Positions 6,666-13,585 of a stretch of DNA of 16,269 nt are shown here, in pieces. The stretch covers positions 1-16,269 of the forward strand of contig NZ_DYZA01000069.1 in the NCBI RefSeq assembly GCF_020741395.1. Direction: 5' to 3'. The notes below the pieces were generated by a model. That model did not search any database. It worked only from the letters and a program-made list of their open reading frames with translations, and was not told the origin of the DNA. Numbering within the stretch: the first letter of the stretch is position 1; the number at the start of each line of letters is the position of its first letter. Position numbers and translations under genes: made by a program. This DNA comes from Mailhella massiliensis. Its GTDB lineage: Bacteria > Desulfobacterota > Desulfovibrionia > Desulfovibrionales > Desulfovibrionaceae.

Positions 6666-7249
6666 ACTTTCGCCGGTCCTGTCGCCGCGGTCCACAGGTC
6701 CGCGGGATTTTTGCCGTTCATGCGGGCGGCGAGGAGAAACTCCACGGCTTCGCGTACCGCGCCTTCTCCGCCCTTTGCGGCGGTAATGTAGAGCGCTTCC
6801 TTTTTCACTTGTGCCACGGCATTGGCCACGGCCATGGGCATACCGACGGAGCGCATGGGATCAAGATCTATCCAGTCGTCACCGAGGTAGGCCATTTCTT
6901 CCCGGGCAAGGCCGTATTTTTTTTGTATGGCCTCGAGCTTAGGCAGTTTAGATTCAAAGCCTGCATAATAGTCTTTCACGCCGAGTTGTGACATTCTGGC
7001 CAGAACGCACGGGTCGTTTCTGCCCGTGATGATACCCACGCCGAGGCCTGCAAGCAGAGCGGTTTTAATACCGATGCCGTCCTGCGCATGGAAGCATTTC
7101 ATGGGATGTCCGTTTTCCTGAAAATACAGCTTGCCGTCGGTACATACGCCGTCGACGTCGAGCACCAGGAAACGTACCTTGGCGGCCGCTTGAAACACGT
7201 CCCTATGAGCGGGAGAGCCGGGGAGGAGGGAAAGAATATCTGCTGGCAT
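6662..7249 (-). CDS. kdsC: 3-deoxy-D-manno-octulosonate 8-phosphate phosphatase KdsC (HAD family)
   Basis: This cytoplasmic HAD phosphatase releases Kdo from Kdo-8-phosphate for LPS inner-core synthesis. The 195 residues show HAD motif I DVDGVCTDG (31-39, nucleophile D31, acid/base D33), motif II IITGR (73-77), motif III lysine K101 in ESKLPKL, and motif IV GDDWID (123-128). There is no cap insertion, as in the tetrameric C0-type KdsC subgroup. About 25 residues precede motif I, somewhat more than in E. coli. GGAG, five bases before the ATG, fits the start. It is the first gene of the operon with lptC, lptA and lptB; all genes overlap. KdsA and KdsB are not in the window. Confidence 0.94.
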   Translation of the reverse strand: MPADILSLLPGSPAHRDVFQAAAKVRFLVLDVDGVCTDGKLYFQENGHPMKCFHAQDGIGIKTALLAGLGVGIITGRNDPCVLARMSQLGVKDYYAGFESKLPKLEAIQKKYGLAREEMAYLGDDWIDLDPMRSVGMPMAVANAVAQVKKEALYITAAKGGEGAVREAVEFLLAARMNGKNPADLWTAATGPAKV

Positions 7250-7342
7250 ATATACTCCGAAGCATCAGTCTGAGCGGCAGCGCCCAGTTCCTTTCTATAT
7301 CCGTGTTTCCCATGTGAGTCAAAAGGGGAGAGCTCTGGTCGC

Positions 7343-7371
7343 TTGGCTTTGAAAGGGCACTGTGTTAACCT
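7343..7371 (+). promoter_or_regulatory. Possible promoter of the glycosyltransferase gene
   Basis: TTGGCT (7343-7348), 17 bases, then TAACCT (7366-7371) matches the sigma-70 consensus only in part, but the spacing is ideal and it lies 22 bases before the start at 7394. An alternative -35, TTGAAA (7349-7354), has a 20-base spacer to TAAAAT (7375-7380). Confidence 0.3.
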
Positions 7372-7393
7372 GCCTAAAATTCAGGGAGGGGTC

Positions 7394-8392
7394 ATGAAGG
7401 TTGCAGCACTTATTCCTTTTCGAAACGAATCAAGGATGTTGCCGTGCTGTCTCGCGTCGTTGAAAGGTGTGGCTGATATGGTAATCGGAATGGATGATCA
7501 CTCTTCCGACCATTCCGGGGATATAGTGCGTGAGAGGGGCGGCATTGTGCTTGAGATGGAGGGAGAGCTCTCCGGCTTTTCCCAGGGAAAGGAAAAAGTG
7601 ATCCGGCAGAGATTGCTGGAGGATGCCCGTCGCCGTGGAGCTACGCATTTCTTCTGCATAGATGCCGATGAGGTCGTCACTGTGCCTTTTCGTCGTTATG
7701 GCCGTGAACTGCTGGAGAATCTGGAACCCGGGCACAAGCTTGCCCTGCGCTGGCTGACGCTCTGGGGCAGTCCCCGCCTCTTCCGCGACGGTGACTACAG
7801 CAAGTTCCACCGCATTTATCGGAGCGTCATTGTGAGGGATGCTCCCGACCTGCCTTCCTATGAAGGTTTTCTGCACATGCCGCGCACTCCCGGTTCAGAC
7901 GAAAAAAGCAATGTAACGAAGTGCCCGCTGGAAAAAGGGGCCCTTCTGCATTTTACGGCCGCGGAGCTTCTTCCCTATCAGATGAAGATAGCCTGGTATC
8001 ACTGTGTGGAGTTGGTGCGGCGCCCGGATGAGGCGGAACGTATCAATCGCTTTTATTTTCGTGACTGGGATGAGCGGCATATCCGTCTGCGTTCCGTGCC
8101 CGATGCATGGGTCGAAGGCCTGCCCCTTGACGATATTCCTCCCTGCCCGCCGAGCTGGCAGTGGGAGGAAATGCAGCGCCTCTTCGACGAGAAGGGCGTG
8201 GAATTCTTTGAGCCTCTTGAAATATGGCATATTCCCCGTCTCAGGGAGGAGTTCCTGCGCCGTGCGGGGCGGGAACCTTGTAAGAAGAGTATGGTTACAC
8301 GGTTGCGCAGGTGCCTGCGCAGGGAGCGCAAGCGTCTTGATCGCTGGTTTGTGGATATGGAAAGAAGAGCGAAAGGCGAAGAGGTGGAGTAG
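7394..8392 (+). CDS. Glycosyltransferase, family 2-like (GT-A fold)
   Basis: This 332-residue protein begins with VAALIPFRNES, the nucleotide-sugar binding start of GT-A family 2 enzymes, followed by the acidic pair in VIGMDDHSSD and a metal-binding DxD motif at D90-A-D92 (FCIDADEV). The C-terminal half is rich in Trp and Arg and ends in a strongly basic helix (from about residue 298, with RLRRCLRRERKRLDRW), which could hold the enzyme at the inner membrane. There is no transmembrane segment. The start at 7394 follows AGGGAGGGG. The donor and acceptor cannot be read from sequence; a lipid-linked core or O-unit sugar is plausible from its position beside the kdsC-lpt operon, from which it diverges. 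It is followed by a bidirectional terminator. Confidence 0.8.
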   Translation: MKVAALIPFRNESRMLPCCLASLKGVADMVIGMDDHSSDHSGDIVRERGGIVLEMEGELSGFSQGKEKVIRQRLLEDARRRGATHFFCIDADEVVTVPFRRYGRELLENLEPGHKLALRWLTLWGSPRLFRDGDYSKFHRIYRSVIVRDAPDLPSYEGFLHMPRTPGSDEKSNVTKCPLEKGALLHFTAAELLPYQMKIAWYHCVELVRRPDEAERINRFYFRDWDERHIRLRSVPDAWVEGLPLDDIPPCPPSWQWEEMQRLFDEKGVEFFEPLEIWHIPRLREEFLRRAGREPCKKSMVTRLRRCLRRERKRLDRWFVDMERRAKGEEVE

Positions 8393-8419
8393 CATCCCGT
8401 TTTTTGTTTTCCATTGAGT

Positions 8420-8454
8420 AAAAAGGGGCCGTCCTTATATGGGCGGCCCCTTTT
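8420..8454. terminator. Bidirectional terminator between the glycosyltransferase and SLBB genes
   Basis: AAAAGGGGCCGTCC (8421-8434) pairs with GGGCGGCCCCTTTT (8441-8454) through 14 pairs, one of them G-T, around a 6-base loop. The T run at 8451-8454 and the A run at 8420-8424 allow termination of both converging transcripts. Confidence 0.9.
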
Positions 8455-8474
8455 GTCGGCATGGGGGAAAAGCT

Positions 8475-10091
8475 CTACAGGTCAAGAATGACTTTGCAGG
8501 CTACGGCCACCTGATAAAGGATTTCCGACACTTCCTTGACGGCCTGCATGTTCTTGGAATCCACACGGGGCAGGACAAGGATCTGATCGCCGGGAAGCAC
8601 CTTTTTGGCCTTGGGCGTGACTTCTCCGTCGGGGTGCACCACGAGGATGTTGGTGGAGTCGGCGCGATTGCTGAAGCCGCCCGCGCTTTTGATGTAGTCT
8701 TCCATGTCGCGGTCTTCGTTCCACACCACGGCCTGGGGCATGATGACTTCGCCGCTGATCATGACTACGTCCGTCTTTTCGGGAATGACGATGATATCGC
8801 CGTTTTCCAGCGCAATGTCGGCAATTTTGCCGCCGCTGCCCACCACGACGATGCCCTCGGGCTCCACCTTGCGGGCTCGGTCTATGAAGCTGGAGAGCAT
8901 TTCCGCTTCCTTGGCGCGGATCTGAGCCTCGTCATTGCTGGAGGAAGTGGCGGTATAGGCGTTGTGCTCCAGGCGGTTCAGAGCGTCTTCAATGGCTTTT
9001 TTCTGCTGTTTTGCCGTGCTGAGGCGCTTGATGTAGAGGCCGGAGAGGTTGGCCCTGTCCGGGTCCACGGAAATGTAGCTCAATACTTCCTGCAGGCGCG
9101 CGTTGCGCCGCACGGGAAAGCGGGAGGATCCGAGAATGGCTCCCTGTGCTTCCACCATGATGGTGCTGCCCGTGGTGTCGGCCAGAAAACGTACCTGATC
9201 GTCGTTGGCCAGGCGCAGTCTGTTGAAATCCTTGATGGAGAGGTACTGGTTGTAAGGCACGCCGTCCCGAAAGCCGGAAATGCTCACATGGGAAGCACGG
9301 GAATTGGGGTCGGCCAGGTGTACCAGGGCTTCTCCCGTCATTTTTCCCTTTTCAAATTCAAAGCGGGCGGCATTGCGTACTTCTCCGCTTGCGGTGACCG
9401 TGGGCCCTTTTTCCGCCACCACCACGGTGTCGCCGTCCTGAAAGCGTATGGAGGGGAGCTGCCCGTAGAGGATGAAGGGGTAAAGATCCGCAGTTGCAAT
9501 GGGCTGTTGATTTCTGAGCACCCGGATATCGCGGTAGCTGCCGCGCCTGGAGTCAATGCCACCCGCCTTGTCGAGGAAGGCAAGGATATTGTCGGAGGCC
9601 ATGCCCGCATAACTGCCGGGGTGGTTCACAAAGCCGGTGACGAACACGGAAATGTTCTGCGTGTCCAGAGGACGGGCATAGACCTGAACATCGCTGATGC
9701 CGGAAACATTCAGTTTGCTGATGATGGACTGCTGAAGCTGTGCTGCATCGTTGCGGGGCAGGCCGGCAAGGGGAATACTGCCGATTTCGGGCAGATCCAG
9801 AGTGCCGTTCAGGGAAACGGTAAATACGTCGTCGAGGGTGCGGGTTCCCCACAACCGCACGAGGATGCGGTCGCCGCTCTGTATGGTGGTGACGGAGCTG
9901 CCCGAGGAAAAATTTCCCTGGAACAGGTTGCTGCCGAAGGGCAGGGTCTCCGGGGAAGCGGAAGACGAGGACGAAACGGCCGTGGCTGTGGCCGTGGCCG
10001 TGGCCGTCGCAGTACTGGTGGACTCGGCGGCCAGACTCTGGGCACAGAGCGAAAGGCTCATGATGAGAAAAAGAATAAGGACGCGCAACAT
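8475..10091 (-). CDS. Polysaccharide biosynthesis/export protein with SLBB domains (Wza-like)
   Basis: This 538-residue protein of the Poly_export/SLBB class contributes to export of capsular or exopolysaccharide across the outer membrane. A Sec signal peptide (residues 1-22, ending QSLAA) is followed by a low-complexity linker of six Thr-Ala pairs (27-38) and a serine run. Next comes a Poly_export domain (about 66-140, with SGDRILVRLWG and DLPEIGSIPLAGL), then several SLBB beta-grasp segments. The clearest are at VFVTGFVNHPGSYAG, VTASGEVRNAARFEFEKG and VVMISGEVIMPQAVVWNEDR; the last ends in KKVLPGDQILVLPR. The C-terminal end is short and hydrophobic. Unlike E. coli Wza there is no good lipobox: C16 is preceded by Leu at -1. 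ATG 10091 is chosen because AGGAG lies just upstream and the signal peptide starts there. It follows a lipoprotein gene in the same operon. No Wzc, Wzx or Wzy partner is nearby. Confidence 0.88.
   Translation of the reverse strand: MLRVLILFLIMSLSLCAQSLAAESTSTATATATATATAVSSSSSASPETLPFGSNLFQGNFSSGSSVTTIQSGDRILVRLWGTRTLDDVFTVSLNGTLDLPEIGSIPLAGLPRNDAAQLQQSIISKLNVSGISDVQVYARPLDTQNISVFVTGFVNHPGSYAGMASDNILAFLDKAGGIDSRRGSYRDIRVLRNQQPIATADLYPFILYGQLPSIRFQDGDTVVVAEKGPTVTASGEVRNAARFEFEKGKMTGEALVHLADPNSRASHVSISGFRDGVPYNQYLSIKDFNRLRLANDDQVRFLADTTGSTIMVEAQGAILGSSRFPVRRNARLQEVLSYISVDPDRANLSGLYIKRLSTAKQQKKAIEDALNRLEHNAYTATSSSNDEAQIRAKEAEMLSSFIDRARKVEPEGIVVVGSGGKIADIALENGDIIVIPEKTDVVMISGEVIMPQAVVWNEDRDMEDYIKSAGGFSNRADSTNILVVHPDGEVTPKAKKVLPGDQILVLPRVDSKNMQAVKEVSEILYQVAVACKVILDL
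9978..10013 (-). repeat. Six-unit hexanucleotide repeat encoding (Thr-Ala)6
   Basis: On the coding strand the units are ACTGCG, ACGGCC three times, ACAGCC and ACGGCC. The central units are identical, so slipped-strand changes would add or remove Thr-Ala pairs without breaking the frame. It lies just after the signal peptide of the SLBB protein. Confidence 0.8.
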
Positions 10092-10159
10092 ATACTCCTG
10101 CCCGAAGGCTGGAAAGAAAAGACGGGACAAAAGCCCTGAAAGACCGTGCGGCATGGGGC

Positions 10160-10510
10160 TCAGTCCAGGCCGCGTCCCCAGACGCGGGGCATGAGCTCCC
10201 AACCCTCTCCCCGGCGGCAGAGGATGACGATTTCCGCCTCATGGGGCGGCCTGCTTACCACGGCCCTGCGGCAGTCGCGTCCTGTGGCCGAAGTAAAGGA
10301 GCCTTCCACCATGACATCCACCAGGCCGCCGAAGGCCGGGTCGTCTATGGAGGCATGGGCTCCGGTATTGTTCATGGAAATAAACTGCGCCACAGGAGAA
10401 AGCGGCGTTTCCGGCATGGGAACTTCGGGAGCGGGGGCGTCTGCAAAGGGATTGGCAACACAGCCGCTCAGAAGAAGACAGAGGGCGGTAAGAGAGGGAA
10501 GAATACGCAT
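10160..10510 (-). CDS. Small outer-membrane-type lipoprotein of unknown function
   Basis: This 116-residue product has a type II signal peptide with a textbook lipobox LSGC (L14-S15-G16-C17). Residue +2 is Val, so the mature lipoprotein should go to the outer membrane. A proline-rich spacer (about 25-40, APAPEVPMPETPLSP) leads to a small domain with two cysteines (GRDCRRAVV and EIVILCRRGEGWELM). This Cys-x-Cys layout distantly recalls the C-terminal domain of 17-kDa surface-antigen-like proteins, but the resemblance is too weak to name it. The ATG at 10510 is favoured over ATG 10516 because AAGGG lies seven bases before it. The gene is followed 68 bases later by the SLBB export protein, so a role as accessory lipoprotein of the export channel is a reasonable inference. 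Confidence 0.75.
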   Translation of the reverse strand: MRILPSLTALCLLLSGCVANPFADAPAPEVPMPETPLSPVAQFISMNNTGAHASIDDPAFGGLVDVMVEGSFTSATGRDCRRAVVSRPPHEAEIVILCRRGEGWELMPRVWGRGLD

Positions 10511-10868
10511 GAACATACCCTTATGTTTCACCTGCCCGGCGGACAATACCCTTTCCTGGAAGCGGAAAAGCCCATCGGTCCGGCCGGTGGGACAAGGCCA
10601 TATCCCCCGGAAGGGGAGGTGTCAAATCATAAAGAAGGTTGAGGAGTGTTTCCGCAAGAAATATATGTCCGCAGGGCTTCCCCTGTCCAGAGGGCTGCCC
10701 GGCAAAGTCCGGGGCGTGCATCAAAGAAGCGGCCGCGCAGGCAGGATATGGGGGAAACCCGCCGCCGCGAAACGGAGGGGAAAATATGCCGGCTGAACGA
10801 AGCCGATACAGGAAGCCCGAAAAACGGCGGGCGCGGAGAAGGGATCCCTCTGCCCCCGTCTGTTCGGT
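10511..10868. other. Non-coding stretch between galE and the lipoprotein gene
   Basis: This 358-base, GC-rich gap holds the promoter at 10597-10625. Beyond that I see only weak hairpins on the leftward strand downstream of galE, such as GCCCG/CGGGC around a T-rich loop near 10820-10840, CGGCT/AGCCG near 10792-10807, and CAGGG/CCCTG near 10671-10685. None has a good stem plus T run, so the galE terminator is not clear. Short open frames here have no start-site or composition support. Confidence 0.5.
10597..10625 (-). promoter_or_regulatory. Sigma-70-like promoter of the lipoprotein-SLBB operon
   Basis: On the minus strand a perfect -35 TTGACA (10625-10620), a 17-base spacer and TATGGC as -10 (10602-10597; TAT matches) point left. 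The start would be near 10590, giving a leader of about 80 bases before ATG 10510. Confidence 0.55.
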
Positions 10869-11849
10869 TCAGGCCTGATCGAGCAGGTACCAGTTCCATG
10901 CGTCGCGGATGATTTCCTCCACGCCCGAGTGTTCGGGCTTCCAGCCGAGGATCTCCAGTGCGCGCGATGCATCGGCCACCAGGCAGGGCGGGTCGCCTGC
11001 ACGGCGCGGCCCTGTGGTATAGGGCATGGAGCGCCCGGTTACGTTTTCTATGGCGTGCAGGATTTGTTTGACGGAAAGTCCTGTGCCGGTGCCGAGATTC
11101 AGGGCTATGCCTTCCCCGTCGTTGCAACGGGCCAGCCGCTCCACGGCTCTGATGTGGGCGGAAGCCAGATCGCTTACATGAATGTAATCGCGTATGCACG
11201 TTCCGTCGGGTGTGGAGTAATCGTCGCCCATCACATGGAAATCTCGTACTTTTCCATCCAGAGCCATGAGGGCACGGGGAATAAGGTGCGTTTCCGGTGT
11301 ATGGCGTTCGCCGGTTTCGCTTTCCGGATCGCAGCCGGCGGCGTTGAAGTAACGAAGAGCCGTCCAGGAAAGGCCGTAGGCGCGGGCGAAGTCGGCCAGC
11401 ATCCGCTCCATGAAAAGTTTGGTTTCCCCGTAGGGATTGATGGGATTTGCGGGGCTTTCTTCCGTGATGGGCATGACTTTGGGAATGCCGTATACTGCCG
11501 CCGAGCTGGAGACCACGATGTTGCGCACATTGGTGTCGCGCATGGCCTCAAGAAGGCTCAGCGTGCCTCCTATATTGTTGTGGATGTATTTGCCGGGGTT
11601 CTGCACGGATTCACCCACTTGGGAGAAGGCGGCAAAGTGTATGACGCCGTCGGGCCGCACGTTGTTCAGGCAGGAGCGGAGTTTCTCTCCGTCCAGAATG
11701 TCGCCTTCAAAAAAAGGTCCCCATTTCACGAGATCGCGGTGCCCCGTGGAAAGATTGTCGTATACGGTAACGCTGTGCCCTGCATGGGCCAGCGCCTTGC
11801 TGGTGCAGCTGCCGATATAGCCGGCACCGCCGATGACAAGAATGTTCAT
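10869..11849 (-). CDS. galE: UDP-glucose 4-epimerase GalE
   Basis: This extended short-chain dehydrogenase interconverts UDP-glucose and UDP-galactose (or the N-acetyl forms) using bound NAD. The 326 residues show the NAD-binding GGAGYIGS (7-14), D31-N32-L33-S34-T35-G36, the SSSAAVYG strand (114-121, catalytic S116), the catalytic pair Y140 and K144 in YGETK, the RYFNAAG segment, and CIRDYIHVSDLA, all typical of GalE. The length is near normal (about 330-340). The start follows GGAG with a six-base gap. It lies 126 bases downstream of waaA on the same strand, so the two are probably co-transcribed. It would supply galactose-type sugars to the LPS or exopolysaccharide made by neighbouring genes. 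Related UDP-sugar epimerases cannot be fully excluded. Confidence 0.93.
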   Translation of the reverse strand: MNILVIGGAGYIGSCTSKALAHAGHSVTVYDNLSTGHRDLVKWGPFFEGDILDGEKLRSCLNNVRPDGVIHFAAFSQVGESVQNPGKYIHNNIGGTLSLLEAMRDTNVRNIVVSSSAAVYGIPKVMPITEESPANPINPYGETKLFMERMLADFARAYGLSWTALRYFNAAGCDPESETGERHTPETHLIPRALMALDGKVRDFHVMGDDYSTPDGTCIRDYIHVSDLASAHIRAVERLARCNDGEGIALNLGTGTGLSVKQILHAIENVTGRSMPYTTGPRRAGDPPCLVADASRALEILGWKPEHSGVEEIIRDAWNWYLLDQA

Positions 11850-11975
11850 GGCACGCTCCGGGAAAGATTGGTCACCGTGAAACAGTTCCGCGGCGTCCTG
11901 GACGCAGGATATCTGGAAGCGCAGGCAAAGAAAAGGGCAAAATGCTGGAGGTGTTGCCGGGCTGGGGAGACTTCC

Positions 11976-13298
11976 CTACAAAGGAAGCATGGACTCCTCC
12001 AAGAGACGTGCGGTGCGTGCTGCTCCTCCCTGTCTGGGGGCGAGCCATGTCTGGAACTCTCTCCGTACGCTTTCTCTGTCGCGTGCAGAGGCCGCCTGCC
12101 GGATCATGATCTCGATCACGTCTCTGGGCGTATGGGCCACGCGCAGGAGTCCGGCCTCTTCTAGGGAAGGCATGTCCGGTTCTCCCGTTCCCATGGCCCA
12201 GAGAAAATTATGCGCTGAAGGGCCGATGCAGGGTACGCGTCCTGCCGAGAGGGCTTCGAGGAAATTCTGCCCGCCCTGTCCGAAACTGCCTCCCACGAAC
12301 ACGGCTCTGGCTGAAGCGTAAAGCCTTGGCAGGTCGCCGAAATGATCCCAGATCAGCACATGCCTGCGAGGGAGGCTCTGGCCGGGAGCAAGTTCCGAAG
12401 CGAGCATAGGCATGAGCGCAAGGTCTTCGAGTACACTTTTCCATGTGGGCACGCGGTGCAGATGCCTCGGTACGATAACCACGGCTGCGTTGGGTACGGC
12501 CTTGTACAGGCGGGAGAGCTGGCCGGGAATACGCGTTTCCTCGCACTGGCGCACCGAGGCGAAAAGAAAAACGGGGCCGCTCGTACTCAGCGTATGTCCG
12601 GCTCTGGACTGAGGGGCGGCCAGGTTCTTTGCCGCCAGATCGAATTTGATGTTGGGCATCATGTCCACCGGACAGGGAAAAATGGCGGAAAACATCTGCC
12701 TGTCGTAGCGGGAAATGGCATGGATGGCGACAGGGGAAATGTCGGCCATGAGGGAGGGAAAAAGTTTACCGAAGTGAGCTGTGGAAGTATTGATGCGCCC
12801 GTTGAACACATGGACGGGAATATTTTTTTCCCGACAGGCGGCCATGAGGGCCGGCCACAGTTCCGTTTCCAGCAGGGCCATGATGCGGGGAGATGCCTGA
12901 GCCACGGCCTTGCGCACAATATCGGGGTGATCGAAGGGGGCAAAGCGCACGGCCACGGAAAGTTGCGGGATGCTTTCGCGCAGGGAGGGCAGGGCCTGTT
13001 CCAGCACGTCGCGCCCCTGCCTTGTCCAGGTGGTAATCAGAACGCGCAGAGGCTTCTCGACGCTGAAGCTCCGGCAGATGGCTACGGCGAGACGCGCCTC
13101 GCCTCCTGAAGCCGCCTGAATCCAGATATCCACGGCGTGTCCGCCTTGGGGAGGCATGTCGCTCAGCCAGTCGTCAGGTACCATGCGTTCCTGCCAGCCG
13201 TCGGCGAGGCGCGGGCGACGTTTCAGAAAGGGGCGTGCCAGACTCCATAGCACGCGGTACGCACGGAAGAAGGGACGATGGAAAAGAGATGGTGCCAT
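11976..13298 (-). CDS. waaA: 3-deoxy-D-manno-octulosonic acid (Kdo) transferase
   Basis: This GT30 enzyme transfers Kdo from CMP-Kdo to lipid A precursor at the inner face of the inner membrane. The 440 residues (E. coli about 425) include an N-terminal hydrophobic/basic anchor, then IQAASGGEARLA, which aligns with the family's SVGE catalytic motif (E67 the likely general base). ALLETELWPALMAA follows (family METELWP). The C-terminal Rossmann half holds VIVPRHLHRVP, WDHFGDLPRLYASARAVFVGGSF, then GGQNFLEALSAGRVPCIGPSAHNF, which contact CMP-Kdo. It diverges from E. coli at a few places (SGGE for SVGE, NGR for NAR). ATG 13298 is chosen because GAGGGGG lies four bases upstream and the earlier frame is unsupported. 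galE follows in the same direction. Whether it adds one or two Kdo residues cannot be read from the sequence. Confidence 0.92.
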   Translation of the reverse strand: MAPSLFHRPFFRAYRVLWSLARPFLKRRPRLADGWQERMVPDDWLSDMPPQGGHAVDIWIQAASGGEARLAVAICRSFSVEKPLRVLITTWTRQGRDVLEQALPSLRESIPQLSVAVRFAPFDHPDIVRKAVAQASPRIMALLETELWPALMAACREKNIPVHVFNGRINTSTAHFGKLFPSLMADISPVAIHAISRYDRQMFSAIFPCPVDMMPNIKFDLAAKNLAAPQSRAGHTLSTSGPVFLFASVRQCEETRIPGQLSRLYKAVPNAAVVIVPRHLHRVPTWKSVLEDLALMPMLASELAPGQSLPRRHVLIWDHFGDLPRLYASARAVFVGGSFGQGGQNFLEALSAGRVPCIGPSAHNFLWAMGTGEPDMPSLEEAGLLRVAHTPRDVIEIMIRQAASARDRESVRREFQTWLAPRQGGAARTARLLEESMLPL

Positions 13299-13314
13299 AA
13301 AACCCCCTCTTTTT

Positions 13315-13343
13315 CTTATGCTATATATGCCGGAGGGATGCAA
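13315..13343 (-). promoter_or_regulatory. Possible waaA promoter
   Basis: On the minus strand TTGCAT (13343-13338), 17 bases, then CATAAG (13320-13315) gives an acceptable sigma-70-like match with ideal spacing. It would leave a very short leader before ATG 13298, with the ribosome site GAGGGGG inside it. The overlapping TATATA at 13323-13328 is another possible -10, though without a good -35. Confidence 0.3.
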
Positions 13344-13384
13344 GCTTCCTTCGCCGGTCGGGAACATCCAAGAGGGCCTTTCAC

Positions 13385-13437
13385 AAAATTTTTTTGATAT
13401 GGATTTTTTTGGAAAAATATTTTTTTCACAAAAAAAT
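13385..13437. repeat. Tandem A/T-tract array in the waaA/ene-reductase divergent region
   Basis: The octamer ATTTTTTT occurs at 13388-13395, 13403-13410 and 13419-13426 (steps of 15 and 16 bases), and its inverse AAAAAAAT at 13430-13437. The last two form T7-CAC-A7. The block is almost free of G and C in a GC-rich genome. It sits just upstream of a good plus-strand promoter and could act as an UP element, a bent-DNA site or a nucleoid-protein site. Confidence 0.7.
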
Positions 13438-13454
13438 CAGAAAGATAGCATAAT
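13425..13454 (+). promoter_or_regulatory. Probable promoter of the ene-reductase/transporter genes
   Basis: TTCACA (13425-13430, five of six -35 positions), an 18-base spacer and CATAAT (13449-13454, five of six -10 positions) predict a start near 13461 and a leader of about 125 bases. The A/T-tract array lies at and above the -35, as an UP element would. Confidence 0.55.
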
Positions 13455-13530
13455 ACTTTCCCTTTGTTCATAAAAAAAGACGGGTTCGTCGTGTTATTAC
13501 CCTCCTCCATGCTAGGTTTGAACTGTGACG

Positions 13531-13546
13531 TACCTTCCGGAAGGTA
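13531..13546. promoter_or_regulatory. Perfect 16-bp palindrome in the leader of the ene-reductase gene (candidate operator)
   Basis: TACCTTCCGGAAGGTA reads the same on both strands. Partial symmetry continues outward: TGAC one base to the left faces GTCA three bases to the right, and GGTT farther left faces AACC. It lies about 40 bases before ATG 13586 and about 70 bases after the predicted transcription start, a place fit for a repressor roadblock. The ACCTTCC/GGAAGGT half-sites recall MerR-family operators, but no matching -35/-10 pair around it was found. Confidence 0.6.
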
Positions 13547-13585
13547 GAGGTCAGAACCGTGTTTTCCTGCCAGGAGGCATACAGT

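Noticed and set aside
10042..10048. Cys16 of the SLBB protein as a lipobox cysteine
   Set aside because: The preceding residues are L-S-L, and Leu at -1 is not accepted by signal peptidase II in known lipoproteins. Cleavage after the later Ala residues is more likely.
8439..10139. 566-codon open frame on the plus strand opposite the SLBB gene
   Set aside because: It is the mirror of a well-supported signal-peptide-bearing gene. The composition (many Gly, His, Val) is typical of antisense shadow frames, and it runs through the bidirectional terminator at 8420-8454.
10627..11199. 190-codon open frame on the minus strand overlapping the end of galE
   Set aside because: It is out of frame with galE and extends into the non-coding gap with no supporting start or domain.
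10929..12164. 411-codon open frame on the plus strand opposite galE and the end of waaA
   Set aside because: GalE motifs on the minus strand are complete, and the plus frame spans two minus-strand genes and their gap without recognisable domains.
13445..13478. Minus-strand promoter for waaA using TATTAT (13455-13450)
   Set aside because: The -10 is good, but no -35 lies at a usual distance; only a T run does. It cannot be excluded, but the evidence is too weak to list.
13523..13556. Reading the palindrome before the ene-reductase as a MerR-type promoter spacer
   Set aside because: With a 19-20-base spacer, neither the -35 (TGTGAC) nor the -10 (GGTCAG) is acceptable, so only the operator-like symmetry is reported.
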